Shown one piece after another: positions 47,070 through 56,311 of a DNA stretch of 64,000 bases. Each line of letters opens with the position of its first letter. The stretch's first letter is position 1. The notes beneath the pieces were generated by a model. The model ran no database searches. It was not told where the DNA came from and saw nothing but the letters and a program-made list of their open reading frames with translations. The translations under genes were made by a program, and so were the position numbers. The stretch comes from Bacillota bacterium. GTDB lineage: Bacteria; Bacillota; Clostridia; Lachnospirales; Lachnospiraceae. Location of the stretch: positions 1-64,000 of the forward strand of contig JAEWYQ010000088.1 in NCBI GenBank assembly GCA_023395555.1. The letters run 5' to 3'.

Positions 47070-48260
47070 ATGAAAGTATTAGTTATTAATTGCGGCAGTT
47101 CATCCTTAAAGTACCAGCTAATTGACTCCGTAACGGAGAAGGCCCTGGCAGTCGGCATCTGTGAAAGAATCGGCCAGGAGGGAAGCGTCCTGAAGCATAC
47201 CCCGGATGGCGCGGAGAAAGTAGTAATTGAAACTCCCATGGAAAACCATGAGGTTGCGATCCGGCTTGTCCTGGATGCCTTAACCGATGCAAAGCATGGA
47301 GTGATCAAATCCCTGGATGAGATCAGCGCGGTAGGCCACAGAGTGGTGCATGGCGGGGAGAAGTTTGCGGCATCCACGATCATCAACGAGGAAGTGATTC
47401 AGGCGATTGAGGAGTGTAATGATCTGGCACCCCTTCATAATCCGGCGAATCTGATCGGTATCCGTGCCTGCCAGAGTCTGATGAAGGGAGTTCCCATGGT
47501 GGCGGTATTTGATACGGCATTTCACCAGACCATGCCCCCCAAGGCATATCTGTACGGGCTTCCCCATGAATATTATAACAATTACAAGATACGTAAATAC
47601 GGCTTCCACGGAACCAGCCACAGCTATGTATCAAAGAGGGCGGCAGAATTTGCCGGACTGGATATTAATAACTCTAAAATCATTGTATGCCATCTCGGCA
47701 ACGGCGCAAGCATCTCGGCAGTATTGAACGGCAAGTCCATTGACACCAGCATGGGCTTCACCCCTCTTGCCGGATTGGTTATGGGCACCAGAAGCGGTGA
47801 CATCGATCCTTCCATTATTGATTTTATTGCAAAGAAGGAGAAGAAGAGTATAGATCAGATTATGAATCTTCTGAATAAGGAATCCGGTGTTCAGGGTATG
47901 TCCGAAGTATCCAGTGATTTCCGTGATATCAACGCGGCCATGAACAGCGGCAACCAGAAGGCGATCACCGCCTTTGAAGTATTCTGCTATCGTGTGGCAA
48001 AATACATCGGCGGATATGTGGCAAGCATGAACGGCATTGATCTGATTGCCTTTACCGCAGGTGTCGGCGAGAATGACGGAAAGGTAAGAGAATGGGTATG
48101 CCAGTACCTGGGCTATCTTGGAATTACCATTGACCCGGAGAAGAATAAGCTGAGAGCCCAGGAGGTTATGCTGACCACTCCCGATTCCAGGACCAAGGTC
48201 TGTGTCATCCCCACCAACGAAGAACTGACGATTGCCAAGGAGACAGTTGCGCTGCTGTAG
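47070..48260 (+). CDS. ackA: Acetate kinase
   Basis: A 396-residue acetate kinase that forms acetate and ATP from acetyl phosphate. The ASKHA phosphate loop VLVINCGSSSLKYQLID starts the protein; GHRVVHGGEKF, FHGTSHSYVSKRA, GNGASISAV and IAFTAGVGEND are all intact. Length is normal. It is the second gene of the pta-ackA pair; a small GC-rich hairpin without a T-run lies between the two genes (about 46962-46986). Confidence 0.98.
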   Translation: MKVLVINCGSSSLKYQLIDSVTEKALAVGICERIGQEGSVLKHTPDGAEKVVIETPMENHEVAIRLVLDALTDAKHGVIKSLDEISAVGHRVVHGGEKFAASTIINEEVIQAIEECNDLAPLHNPANLIGIRACQSLMKGVPMVAVFDTAFHQTMPPKAYLYGLPHEYYNNYKIRKYGFHGTSHSYVSKRAAEFAGLDINNSKIIVCHLGNGASISAVLNGKSIDTSMGFTPLAGLVMGTRSGDIDPSIIDFIAKKEKKSIDQIMNLLNKESGVQGMSEVSSDFRDINAAMNSGNQKAITAFEVFCYRVAKYIGGYVASMNGIDLIAFTAGVGENDGKVREWVCQYLGYLGITIDPEKNKLRAQEVMLTTPDSRTKVCVIPTNEELTIAKETVALL

Positions 48261-48291
48261 TTTGGCCCGTTGAGAATAATAAAATTTTTCG

Positions 48292-48320
48292 TTGACAAAT
48301 AATAACACAGTAGGTATAAT
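48292..48320 (+). promoter_or_regulatory. Consensus sigma-A promoter of yceD-rpmF
   Basis: A perfect TTGACA and a perfect TATAAT with a 17-base spacer, about 80 bases before the YceD start. It separates this operon from ackA. Confidence 0.8.
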
Positions 48321-48401
48321 ACAAGAAGTGCTTAGGATAGATGGCAAAAGAAATAACACAAAACCGCCATTTATTTTTCAGTGAATATTCGGAGAATTAA
48401 T

Positions 48402-48929
48402 ATGCTTATATCTTTGTCAGAAGTAATGACCACAAAGGATAAAGTCCTTAAAATCAATGTCCCTGTCGAGCTGGAGAAGTTTGATTACCAGGGAGAAGCT
48501 TATGAGCTTGCGCATAAAGAGCCCGTAAGCCTGACCATCACGAATCTTGGCAGCAGGAGCGTATTGATTGAGGGAAGTACGAATATCTCACTGACCTTGT
48601 TTTGCAGCCGATGCCTGAAGAAGATCAGCTATCCCATGGAGATTCATTTCCTGAAGGAGGTTGATTTTAGCCTCAGTGACGAGGAGCGGGCACAGGCTCT
48701 GGACGAAACAAATTATATTATTGGATACAATCTGGATGTAGACATATTGATTTATGATGAGGTTCTCATTGGTTTTCCCATGAAGCTGCTATGCAGCGAG
48801 GATTGTAAGGGCCTGTGTAAAAACTGCGGGACCAATCTGAATGAGAAGACATGTGACTGTGACACTTTCAGCTATGATCCCAGAATGTCAGTAATCCGAG
48901 ATATCTTTAATAATTTTAAGGAGGTGTGA
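48402..48929 (+). CDS. yceD: YceD family protein (DUF177)
   Basis: A 175-residue DUF177/YceD protein. The family is almost always encoded before rpmF and is linked with 23S rRNA accumulation in plants and bacteria. The conserved CSRCL cysteine pair is in the middle, and the end has a second cysteine set, LCSEDCKGLCKNCGTNLN, typical of the Firmicutes form. The ATG at 48402 has GGAG seven bases upstream; a GTG at 48381 is in frame without a site. Its stop lies two bases before the rpmF start. Confidence 0.92.
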   Translation: MLISLSEVMTTKDKVLKINVPVELEKFDYQGEAYELAHKEPVSLTITNLGSRSVLIEGSTNISLTLFCSRCLKKISYPMEIHFLKEVDFSLSDEERAQALDETNYIIGYNLDVDILIYDEVLIGFPMKLLCSEDCKGLCKNCGTNLNEKTCDCDTFSYDPRMSVIRDIFNNFKEV

Positions 48930-48931
48930 CA

Positions 48932-49114
48932 ATGTCTATTTGTCCGAAAGGGAAACATTCAAAAGCTAGAAGAGACAGCCGCAGAGCGAATTGGAAGATG
49001 ACTGCTCCCAATTTGGTTAAGTGCAGCAAGTGCGGTGAACTCATGGTTCCTCATAGAGTATGTAAGGCTTGCGGTTCTTACAACAAGAAGGAAATCATTC
49101 CGGTACAAGAATAA
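48932..49114 (+). CDS. rpmF: 50S ribosomal protein L32
   Basis: A 60-residue L32 beginning MSICPKGKHSKARRDSRRA, with the zinc ribbon CSKCGELMVPHRVCKACG. AAGGAGGTG lies in the end of yceD, six bases before the ATG. plsX, the usual next gene, is missing and a terminator follows. Confidence 0.97.
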   Translation: MSICPKGKHSKARRDSRRANWKMTAPNLVKCSKCGELMVPHRVCKACGSYNKKEIIPVQE

Positions 49115-49125
49115 TAAAAGGCTTG

Positions 49126-49168
49126 AAAAATCAAGGGTTTGAGATGTTTTATCAGCCCTTGATTTTTT
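49126..49168 (+). terminator. Terminator of yceD-rpmF
   Basis: A 12-bp stem (AAAAATCAAGGG / CCCTTGATTTTT) with an 18-base loop ends in a T-run. Confidence 0.9.
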
Positions 49169-49272
49169 GTTTTAACCCAATCTCTGTTCCGTATTTTACC
49201 GGAAGTTGCTGATTAGTGGGAAGCGAGAGCAGATATGGGTAATAAAAACTGGCGGGAATGGGGATAGAGGCA

Positions 49273-49923
49273 ATGAGCGAGATAGTAGAGACAATAAATC
49301 CGGCACAGAAGGAACGGATTGACAAACTGGCAATTTTGAATGGATATGCAAAGAAAGGGCAGATCCTTTTTACCGGATCTTCCCTGATGGAGCAGTTTCC
49401 GATTGACGAGCTGCTGATTAACAGCGGGCTGAATGGGATCATTTATAACCGGGGTGTGGGCGGCTTTACGACCTCGGATATGCTTGCCCATATGGAGGAA
49501 ATGGTATTTGGAACGGAGCCGTCGAAAATCTTTATCAATATCGGGTCCAATGACATTGGAGCCGCGGACTTCTCAATGGCACATTTATTGGGAAATTATG
49601 AGAACATATTGAGGCAGATCAGTGTGAGGCTTCCTCAGGCGAAGATCTATGTTATGGCATATTATCCGGTGAACGAGACAGATAAGATACCGGAGGGTGA
49701 CTGGGGACAAACCGCCTTTGTGAACCGGAATAATGAAACCATAGGAAAAGTAAATCTGGAGATAGAGCAGCTGGCAAAGCGGCTGGGCTGTCATTATATT
49801 AATGTCAATGATGGCTTAACGGATGAACGGGGAAAATTAAAGAAAGAGTACACGGTGGAGGGAATCCATATGTATGCCAATGCATATCAGCAGATACTGC
49901 AGAATATGACCCCCTATCTATGA
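49273..49923 (+). CDS. SGNH/GDSL hydrolase family protein
   Basis: A 216-residue SGNH hydrolase, an esterase or deacetylase fold. The blocks are visible: ILFTGSSLMEQFP (block I, catalytic Ser), NRGVGGFTTSDM (block II Gly), FINIGSNDIG (block III Asn), and the late GIHMYANAY (block V; Asp is replaced here by Gly-Ile before His). The substrate is unknown. No signal peptide is seen, so it would act in the cytoplasm. ATG 49273 has GGGGA eight bases upstream; ATG 49258 is also in frame. The hairpin-repeat array begins 60 bases after its stop. Confidence 0.85.
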   Translation: MSEIVETINPAQKERIDKLAILNGYAKKGQILFTGSSLMEQFPIDELLINSGLNGIIYNRGVGGFTTSDMLAHMEEMVFGTEPSKIFINIGSNDIGAADFSMAHLLGNYENILRQISVRLPQAKIYVMAYYPVNETDKIPEGDWGQTAFVNRNNETIGKVNLEIEQLAKRLGCHYINVNDGLTDERGKLKKEYTVEGIHMYANAYQQILQNMTPYL

Positions 49924-49983
49924 TAGATATTACCGGAATTCTTTCGTGATAGAATTTTAAAAGACAGTACATAATCATATCTC

Positions 49984-50298
49984 GATTATCGGAACATGCT
50001 TCTGCTCCGATAATATAAATTATGAGAGCAACTGCACCTGTATGGTATACCCTGATTACCGGAACACGTATTATGTTCCTGTAATATAAATTATGAGAGC
50101 AACTGAACCTGTATGGTATACCCTGATTACAGGAACGCGTATTATGTTCCTGTAATATAAATTATGAGAGCAACTGCACCTGTATGGTATACCCTGATTA
50201 CAGGAACACGTATTATGTTCCTGTAATATAAACTATGAGAACAACTGTATCTACATGACAAACCTTGATTACAGGAACATGCTCTATGTTCCTGTAGT
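49984..50298. repeat. Array of five 70-71-bp repeats, each with a hairpin
   Basis: Five units start at about 49984, 50054, 50125, 50196 and 50267. Each holds an inverted repeat of the form ATTACAGGAAC-N9-GTTCCTGTAAT, and the spacer between units is also conserved (TAAATTATGAGAGCAACTG, then a GGTATACC palindrome in three of them). Stem bases differ between the first unit (ATTATCGGA / TCCGATAAT) and the others while keeping the pairing. The fifth copy runs into the end of the exonuclease gene on the - strand. No spacer diversity like that of a CRISPR array is seen. Confidence 0.9.
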
Positions 50299-51414
50299 GT
50301 ATCTCAGGATATGCTTCACATACTCCTCCAGCTTCTCCTCCTGTAACAAAAAGTCCGTGTGAATTTCCAGGAAGGAGAGCTTGCTCTGGTAATCCAGCCG
50401 GAAGCTGGGAGCAAATAACGGCTCATATTGCGGTGTAAACAAGCCCTTCTTTCTGGTATAGCAGTTGGAGGGCTTTGCTTTTATCCGGAACTCCTTGTCT
50501 ACATATTGGGCAAGACTTTTATGAATCACACTGTCCTCTGAGGTAAGATAATAGTAATCCCGGTAATTCTCATAAAAATATTTTAACTCTCCGTCATAGA
50601 TCTGTATCTCCAGGGCAGCATCTCTGCCTTCTGCCGTCAGGCGGGCCAGATCATTCCCCCCGGAAATTCTCGCGGGCAGGGAAGAGGACAGCTGAAAGCG
50701 GATCAGGAAATGAGTCCCTTCCACCTGGGCCTGAAGAATCCGGATAGGCTTTTCAAGCAAATCCGTATAGCTTAGGACGGAACTGACCAGCAGAAGGCCT
50801 CTAAGGTCATCCTCATTATGTAGCAGAAGCAATCCCAGCAATTCCTCAGCCTGGGAGGGCTCTGCGGAGTGTTCATCCGGAACACGCCGGCTGCGGAGAA
50901 GCTCATAATGTCTCTTGCCCAGATAGCTCTGGTATACCTGTATCAGTTCTCCGCCGTCAAAGAGATCCTTACGCTGAATCCCTAAGAAGGTCTCAATGGA
51001 TTTCAGCCGGAGGCTGGGCAGCTGGAGCAGCTTCTTCAAGGGGAGAAGCTTCTTGTAGATATCAATGCTGATAAGATGGTCAAAGGAGTAATCCAGCTTC
51101 CACTGGGCGCATTTTTTCAAAAGATAGGGTAGATCGAAGCCGGAGCCGTTGTAATGGATCAGTATCTCATAGTCCTTCAGAAACTCGAAGAAGGAGGACA
51201 GCAGCAGCGGTTCTTCCTTAATATCCTCGGCAAACCATTGAATCAGGAAAAAGGAGGAGTCCTTATAAACGGTACAGCCGATCAAATACAGATAGGTGGA
51301 GTTGGCGGCAAAACCCGTGGTCTCTATATCAAAAAACACAAGCTTTTCAAGCGGGTACTCCCGTTCAAAGGGATATTCCGGCATTTGTTCCAGGGAAAGC
51401 TGTCTGGTGATCAT
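50284..51414 (-). CDS. RNase H-fold 3'-5' exonuclease-like protein (YprB family)
   Basis: A 376-residue protein. The first 200 residues are a DEDD-type exonuclease domain: VFFDIETTG (Asp29, Glu31), IHYNGSGFDLPYL (third acidic residue), and LLLHNEDDLRGL (last acidic motif). The remaining part, of about 170 residues, matches clostridial YprB proteins and lacks a known motif. YprB in Bacillus is encoded with a helicase; none is adjacent here. The last codons and the TAG stop fall inside the fifth hairpin repeat, so the C-terminus may have been altered by the array. AGGAGG lies before the ATG. Confidence 0.85.
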   Translation of the reverse strand: MITRQLSLEQMPEYPFEREYPLEKLVFFDIETTGFAANSTYLYLIGCTVYKDSSFFLIQWFAEDIKEEPLLLSSFFEFLKDYEILIHYNGSGFDLPYLLKKCAQWKLDYSFDHLISIDIYKKLLPLKKLLQLPSLRLKSIETFLGIQRKDLFDGGELIQVYQSYLGKRHYELLRSRRVPDEHSAEPSQAEELLGLLLLHNEDDLRGLLLVSSVLSYTDLLEKPIRILQAQVEGTHFLIRFQLSSSLPARISGGNDLARLTAEGRDAALEIQIYDGELKYFYENYRDYYYLTSEDSVIHKSLAQYVDKEFRIKAKPSNCYTRKKGLFTPQYEPLFAPSFRLDYQSKLSFLEIHTDFLLQEEKLEEYVKHILRYTTGT

Positions 51415-51599
51415 AATATTCCTCCTTTTGTCGAATCGGTTTATGTCGATGAATATAAGGGTATTCTAACATAAATTCTGTTATAATAGAAGTGCCTGCA
51501 CGGATATCCTGATGGAACATTCAGCCTGTAATTTCATTGAGTCAGGCCAGGGAGGAGCAGGAACACTCCCTCACTGCTATATGGCAGCCGGATAATTCG

Positions 51600-51628
51600 T
51601 TGAATTCTATAGCATGATTTAGTATAAT
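51600..51628 (+). promoter_or_regulatory. Probable promoter of the CmpB-cardiolipin synthase gene
   Basis: TTGAAT is followed after 17 bases by a perfect TATAAT, about 140 bases before the start. A second TATAAT lies at about 51482, without a clear -35. A small hairpin (GGGAG / CTCCC, about 51551-51571) is the only other structure that I see in the 51415-51771 gap. Confidence 0.55.
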
Positions 51629-51771
51629 ATAAATATTATGGGAAATGGAGCATTATAAAAGGATGGATGTGTTCCGGTTCTGAGGAATTATCATGAGGGA
51701 TGGAGGATTGCCGGGTGGGATAACCTGTTCCCAATCTGACAGCTTCAGAAGAAAGGGAGATTGCACAGCGT

Positions 51772-54264
51772 ATGTGGAGCATAAGATTGTTCGGACAAGA
51801 GTTTTACTATATATTCTATGTGTTTGTAATATATGGGGTGGTTGGATGGATCTATGAGTCAATCCTGGGATCTGTGAAAAGCAAGTCCTTTGTAAACAGA
51901 GGCTTCTTAACGGGACCGCTGATACCGATTTATGGCTGCGGGGCCCTGCTCTGCTATCTTGTATTCTGGAACAGCAGGAATCAGTACCTGCTGGTGTTCT
52001 TCGGGAGTATGGTTCTGGCTACTGTTCTGGAATATGTTACCTCTTTGGTGATGGAGCTTTTATTCCATGCACGCTGGTGGGATTACAGTGATTATCCCCT
52101 TAATCTGAACGGCAGGGTATGCCTGCCGGTGTCCTTCTTCTGGGGAATTCTTGCCTTGCTGATGCTTCATTTCATCCATCCGCGGATGGAGCAGGTGATC
52201 GCATTACTGCCCAGAAGGACAGGGGAGATGGCGGGCTATGTCATCCTCCCGGTATTCGTCCTTGATACAACGGTATCGGCAGTGACCTCTGTGAAATTTG
52301 ACCGGATTCTGGCAGGGCTTCAGAAGCTGCGTCAGGATATGACGGAATATATTGAATCCAGCAGGTTATATGAGACCGGCAGCGAGCTCAGGGAGAAGCT
52401 GGCGGGAATGCATATGCCCGCTCTTTTTTCCGAGATCCGAGCGGGTATTGAGGCAAGGATGCAAAATACCAGACAGACCCTGTCCGGTGCCAGGCTGACG
52501 ATTCAGAATGTGGGAAAGGTCCGGGAGCTGATCCCTGAGATCGAGGCTAAAATGGCGGAGTTTGTAAGGCGTTATCAAAACATCCGGATACTGCCTGCTC
52601 ACGTCCGTCTGTTGAGAGCCTTCCCCACCATGAAGGTGAGCAAACGGGAATCGGCACTGAGTGACTTGAGAGATAGACTGGCGAAGAAGGGTGTGCGTGA
52701 GGTGAGCAAGGATTTGAAGGAAGAGGTAACCGGAACCATAAAAAATAATCTTAGCGGGATTCTGCGGGCAGTTCTGGTAGGGCTTCTGGTTCTGGCCCAG
52801 TTTGCGCTGATTATCTATCTTTCCTTTGAATTAAGGGGCTATACCATATATTTCTATTCCCTCCTCCAGGTATTGAGTATGATTATCGTAGTGGCTCTTG
52901 TGAACGGCAACCGCAATGCTTCCTACAAGATCAGCTGGATCTGTATTATTGCCGCCCTGCCGGTGACCGGGCATATTATGTTTCTTCTGTGGGGTAACCG
53001 CAGGAGGAAGAAGATTGATAAGGAAATATTGAGAAGGCTGCGCCGGGGAGCGGAGAATCTGGAGTGCAATCCGGAGGTAGTGAAAGCATTCTCAGAGAAA
53101 TATCCTACCAAGAGCAGGATGGCAAGGTATCTGGAATCCAACACCTTTCCTTTATATAAGAATAATAAGGTGGATTACTACCCCATGGGAGAGGATGTAT
53201 TTGAGGCGATTTTTGATGAAATTGAAAAGGCGGAGCAGTTTGTGCTGCTGAATTTCTTCATTATCGGGGAAGGCGCGCTCTGGAGCCGCCTGCATGAGCT
53301 GATGCTGCGAAAAATAAAAGAAGGAGTCCGCGTCATGTTTCTCTATGATGATTTCGGGGCAATGCTGCGAACGCCCACGAATTTCAGGAGAAGCCTGGAG
53401 GCGGAGGGCTTTGAAGTCCGCGTATTCAATCCGGTGCACCGATATACGGATAAGCTGTATCTGAATTACCGTTCCCACCAGAAAATCATAGTAGTGGATG
53501 GGAATGTAGGATTTACCGGAGGAATGAATCTGGCGGATGAATATGTGAATCTGGTACAGCGCTTCGGTGTATGGAAGGACAACGCGGTTCGGGTGGAAGG
53601 AGACGCCGTATGGGGGCTGACGGTAACCTTTCTGCAGATGTGGGAGGTGTCCTCCTCCGCCGGAGAGCCCATGGATTACGCTCCCTATCATCCCACCAGG
53701 ACATTTCCGGAAAACAATGTATTCTGCCAGGTGTTTTCTGACGGACCGGCCAACAATCCCAGGAATCCCGTGGAGAATATATATAAGCAGATGATGTATT
53801 ATGCGAAGAAGCTATTGTACATTACCACACCATATCTTATAATTGAGGATGACATGAGGGAGGCTCTGATTATGGCAGCCTCCAGCGGGATTGATGTGCG
53901 GATTATCACCCCCTTTATCCCGGATAAGAGAAATGTAAAGATACTGACGAATTATAATTATGGAAAGCTGTTGGAGAGCGGGGTAAGGATTTTTGAATAT
54001 ACCCCCGGCTTCATTCATGCCAAGACTATTATCACAGAGGATTGCGGTATTGTAGGAACGGTCAACATGGATTACCGCAGCTTCCATCTTCACTATGAAT
54101 GCGGCGTATGGATCTGTGACAGAACTACGGTTGATACAATCAAGGAGGATTTGCTGGGGACCATGGAGCAGTGCCGTGAGGTAAGCTATGAAGAATGGAA
54201 GAATCGCCCTGTGACCGTGAAGCTGCAGGAGCTGTTTCTGAATTTGTTTTCGACACTGATGTAA
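51772..54264 (+). CDS. cls: Cardiolipin synthase fused to an N-terminal CmpB-type membrane domain
   Basis: An 830-residue fusion. Residues 1-175 form a five- or six-helix CmpB-like domain (PF06541, labelled a putative ABC permease), with VIYGVVGWIYES, NRGFLTGPLIPIYG and DYSDYPLNLNGRVCL as family marks. Residues 180-320 are a helical, basic linker. The rest is a bacterial cardiolipin synthase: two membrane helices (about 335-410) and two phospholipase-D HKD motifs, SHQKIIVVDG (His569, Lys571) and IHAKTIITED (His749, Lys751). The enzyme joins two phosphatidylglycerols to cardiolipin. The role of the fused domain is not known. Confidence 0.88.
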   Translation: MWSIRLFGQEFYYIFYVFVIYGVVGWIYESILGSVKSKSFVNRGFLTGPLIPIYGCGALLCYLVFWNSRNQYLLVFFGSMVLATVLEYVTSLVMELLFHARWWDYSDYPLNLNGRVCLPVSFFWGILALLMLHFIHPRMEQVIALLPRRTGEMAGYVILPVFVLDTTVSAVTSVKFDRILAGLQKLRQDMTEYIESSRLYETGSELREKLAGMHMPALFSEIRAGIEARMQNTRQTLSGARLTIQNVGKVRELIPEIEAKMAEFVRRYQNIRILPAHVRLLRAFPTMKVSKRESALSDLRDRLAKKGVREVSKDLKEEVTGTIKNNLSGILRAVLVGLLVLAQFALIIYLSFELRGYTIYFYSLLQVLSMIIVVALVNGNRNASYKISWICIIAALPVTGHIMFLLWGNRRRKKIDKEILRRLRRGAENLECNPEVVKAFSEKYPTKSRMARYLESNTFPLYKNNKVDYYPMGEDVFEAIFDEIEKAEQFVLLNFFIIGEGALWSRLHELMLRKIKEGVRVMFLYDDFGAMLRTPTNFRRSLEAEGFEVRVFNPVHRYTDKLYLNYRSHQKIIVVDGNVGFTGGMNLADEYVNLVQRFGVWKDNAVRVEGDAVWGLTVTFLQMWEVSSSAGEPMDYAPYHPTRTFPENNVFCQVFSDGPANNPRNPVENIYKQMMYYAKKLLYITTPYLIIEDDMREALIMAASSGIDVRIITPFIPDKRNVKILTNYNYGKLLESGVRIFEYTPGFIHAKTIITEDCGIVGTVNMDYRSFHLHYECGVWICDRTTVDTIKEDLLGTMEQCREVSYEEWKNRPVTVKLQELFLNLFSTLM

Positions 54265-54277
54265 GGCGGAGGAGATT

Positions 54278-54541
54278 ATGTATACAAATGTTTGTAAGCA
54301 TTGTCATAAGGTGTTCCTGTCCAGGCTGAAGAGCTATTCCTGTACAGAGTGCAGACAGACGGACAGCGATCATTTCGATGATATTGAGGCCTATCTGAAG
54401 GAATATCCCAACAGCAATGCTCTTCAGATATCCGAGGCCCTGGGAATCACAGCCTTCGAAGTGCTGAACTATCTGAAGGAGGGCAGGCTGAACATATCCC
54501 GGGGGCGTTTTGAAAGGCTGCCGGATCACTATGACGAATGA
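54278..54541 (+). CDS. Small zinc-ribbon/helix-turn-helix protein, YvyF-like
   Basis: An 87-residue protein with an N-terminal zinc ribbon (CKHC...CTEC, residues 6-27) and a small helical DNA-binding-like domain (DIEAYLKEYPNSNALQI, then ALGITAFEVLNYLKEGRL). The arrangement matches the YvyF family named after a flagellar operon gene, although no flagellar gene is here. GGAGG lies five to six bases before the ATG. It sits 13 bases after the cardiolipin synthase and nine bases before ruvA, so it is probably transcribed with both. Confidence 0.75.
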   Translation: MYTNVCKHCHKVFLSRLKSYSCTECRQTDSDHFDDIEAYLKEYPNSNALQISEALGITAFEVLNYLKEGRLNISRGRFERLPDHYDE

Positions 54542-54550
54542 CGGGAGGAA

Positions 54551-55162
54551 ATGAGTTTGATTGGATATTTGAAAGGGGAATTGGCAGAGGTTAAGGAGAA
54601 TTACGCGGTAATAGAGGTGGGCGGCATAGGCTATGAAGTGTATCTTCCTTCCTCGGCCATCATGGAGCTGCCCTCCAGGGGGAGTGCCGTTAAGCTGTAT
54701 ACCTATCTTCATGTCCGGGAGGATGCCGTCAGTCTCTTTGGCTTCCTGACGAAGGATGACCTGGAGATGTTTAAGCTGTTAATCACCGTCAACGGAATAG
54801 GGCCCAAGGGAGCCCTGGGTATCCTGTCCGGAATATCGGCGGATGAGATTCGGTTTGCTGTTCTGGCCGAGGATACCAAGACGATTGCCAAGGCGCCGGG
54901 AATCGGAAATAAAACAGCGGGCAAGCTGATTCTGGAATTGAAGGATAAATTCAAGCTGGAGACCGCATTTGAACAGCGGCTGATCAACCAGCAAGAGAAT
55001 CGGGAAGGCTCCGGCATCTTCGGAATGCGTGAGGAGGCGGTGCAGGCTCTGACGGTGCTGGGATATTCTGCTGCGGACGCTTTAAAGATTGTGAATCAGG
55101 TAGAGATTACGGAAGATATGACTTCAGAGGAATTGCTGAAGCGTTGTTTAAAGAGAATGTAA
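54551..55162 (+). CDS. ruvA: Holliday junction branch-migration protein RuvA
   Basis: A 203-residue RuvA, which forms the tetramer that holds a Holliday junction for the RuvB motor. The OB fold is residues 1-63 ([22 protein letters not shown]). The helix-hairpin-helix domain follows ([13 protein letters not shown] and [19 protein letters not shown]), and the C-terminal RuvB-binding domain begins [21 protein letters not shown] precedes the ATG. Confidence 0.97.
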   Translation: MSLIGYLKGELAEVKENYAVIEVGGIGYEVYLPSSAIMELPSRGSAVKLYTYLHVREDAVSLFGFLTKDDLEMFKLLITVNGIGPKGALGILSGISADEIRFAVLAEDTKTIAKAPGIGNKTAGKLILELKDKFKLETAFEQRLINQQENREGSGIFGMREEAVQALTVLGYSAADALKIVNQVEITEDMTSEELLKRCLKRM

Positions 55163-55189
55163 AAAGAGCGGGAAGTATTGGAGAAGGCA

Positions 55190-56188
55190 ATGGCAAAACG
55201 AGTGATAACAACGGAATTGACAGAAGAAGATAAGAGGGTGGAGGGTTCCCTCCGGCCCCAGCTGCTGACGGATTACATCGGACAGGCTAAGGTGAAGGAC
55301 AACCTGAAGATCTATATCGAAGCGGCAAAGCAAAGGAAGGAAGTGCTGGATCACGTTCTTTTCTTCGGACCGCCGGGACTGGGCAAGACCACACTGGCAG
55401 GGATTATTGCCAATGAGATGGGGGTTAATATTAAGATCACCTCCGGTCCGGCCATCGAAAAACCCGGTGAGATGGCGGCTATATTAAATAATCTGTCGGA
55501 GGGGGATGTACTGTTTGTGGATGAGATCCACCGCCTCAACCGTCAGGTGGAGGAGCTGCTCTATCCCGCCATGGAGGATTATGTCATCGATATTGTCATA
55601 GGAAAGGGATCGACAGCCAAATCCATCCGGATTGACCTGCCCAAGTTCACCCTGGTGGGAGCCACCACCAGAGCGGGGATGCTGACTCCGCCGCTGAGGG
55701 ACCGCTTCGGGGTAGTGAGTCGTCTTGATTTTTATACCATTGAGGATTTGAAGAAGATCATTGTCCGCTCGGCAGAGGTGTTCCAGGTAGAGATCGATGA
55801 AGAGGGAGCGCTGGAGCTGGCCCGCCGTTCCAGGGGGACGCCCCGCCTGGCGAACAGGCTGCTGAAAAGAGTGAGGGATTTTGCTCAGGTGAAGTACGAC
55901 GGAAGGATCACCAGGGAGGTGGCAGGCTTTGCCCTGGATCTGCTGGAGGTGGACAAGCTGGGCCTGGACCATATTGACCGGGAGATTCTGGTCACCATGA
56001 TTCAGAAGTTTGCGGGAGGTCCGGTAGGAATTGAAGCGGTTGCAACTACCATCGGCGAGGATGTGGGAACCATTGAAGAGGTATATGAGCCCTATCTTGT
56101 CCAGAACGGATTAATCCTTCGGACTCCAAGGGGAAGGGTCGCCTCGGAATTGGCCTATCAGCACCTCGGTCTCAGAATGGAATCTTAG
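55190..56188 (+). CDS. ruvB: Holliday junction helicase motor RuvB
   Basis: A 332-residue AAA+ ATPase. Walker A is [11 protein letters not shown], Walker B is VLFVDEIHR, sensor I lies in [11 protein letters not shown], and the winged-helix end has [13 protein letters not shown]. Length is normal. The ATG at 55190 has GGAG six bases upstream and starts the family's N-terminus; a TTG at 55178 is also in frame. It forms the ruvAB operon with the gene before it. Confidence 0.98.
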   Translation: MAKRVITTELTEEDKRVEGSLRPQLLTDYIGQAKVKDNLKIYIEAAKQRKEVLDHVLFFGPPGLGKTTLAGIIANEMGVNIKITSGPAIEKPGEMAAILNNLSEGDVLFVDEIHRLNRQVEELLYPAMEDYVIDIVIGKGSTAKSIRIDLPKFTLVGATTRAGMLTPPLRDRFGVVSRLDFYTIEDLKKIIVRSAEVFQVEIDEEGALELARRSRGTPRLANRLLKRVRDFAQVKYDGRITREVAGFALDLLEVDKLGLDHIDREILVTMIQKFAGGPVGIEAVATTIGEDVGTIEEVYEPYLVQNGLILRTPRGRVASELAYQHLGLRMES

Positions 56189-56311
56189 CTTGTCAACAAA
56201 TATAATGTGGGATATAATGAAGGCGTAATGTCCAAGAGAAGCTAAATCGTCTACGGAATTCAGGGAATAGTGGGACAAGGCTGTGTAAGAATGATGCGGG
56301 AGGCTGGGAGA

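Noticed and set aside
49984..50298. CRISPR array
   Set aside because: The whole 71-bp unit is conserved, including the spacers, there are no variable spacers, and no cas gene is present.
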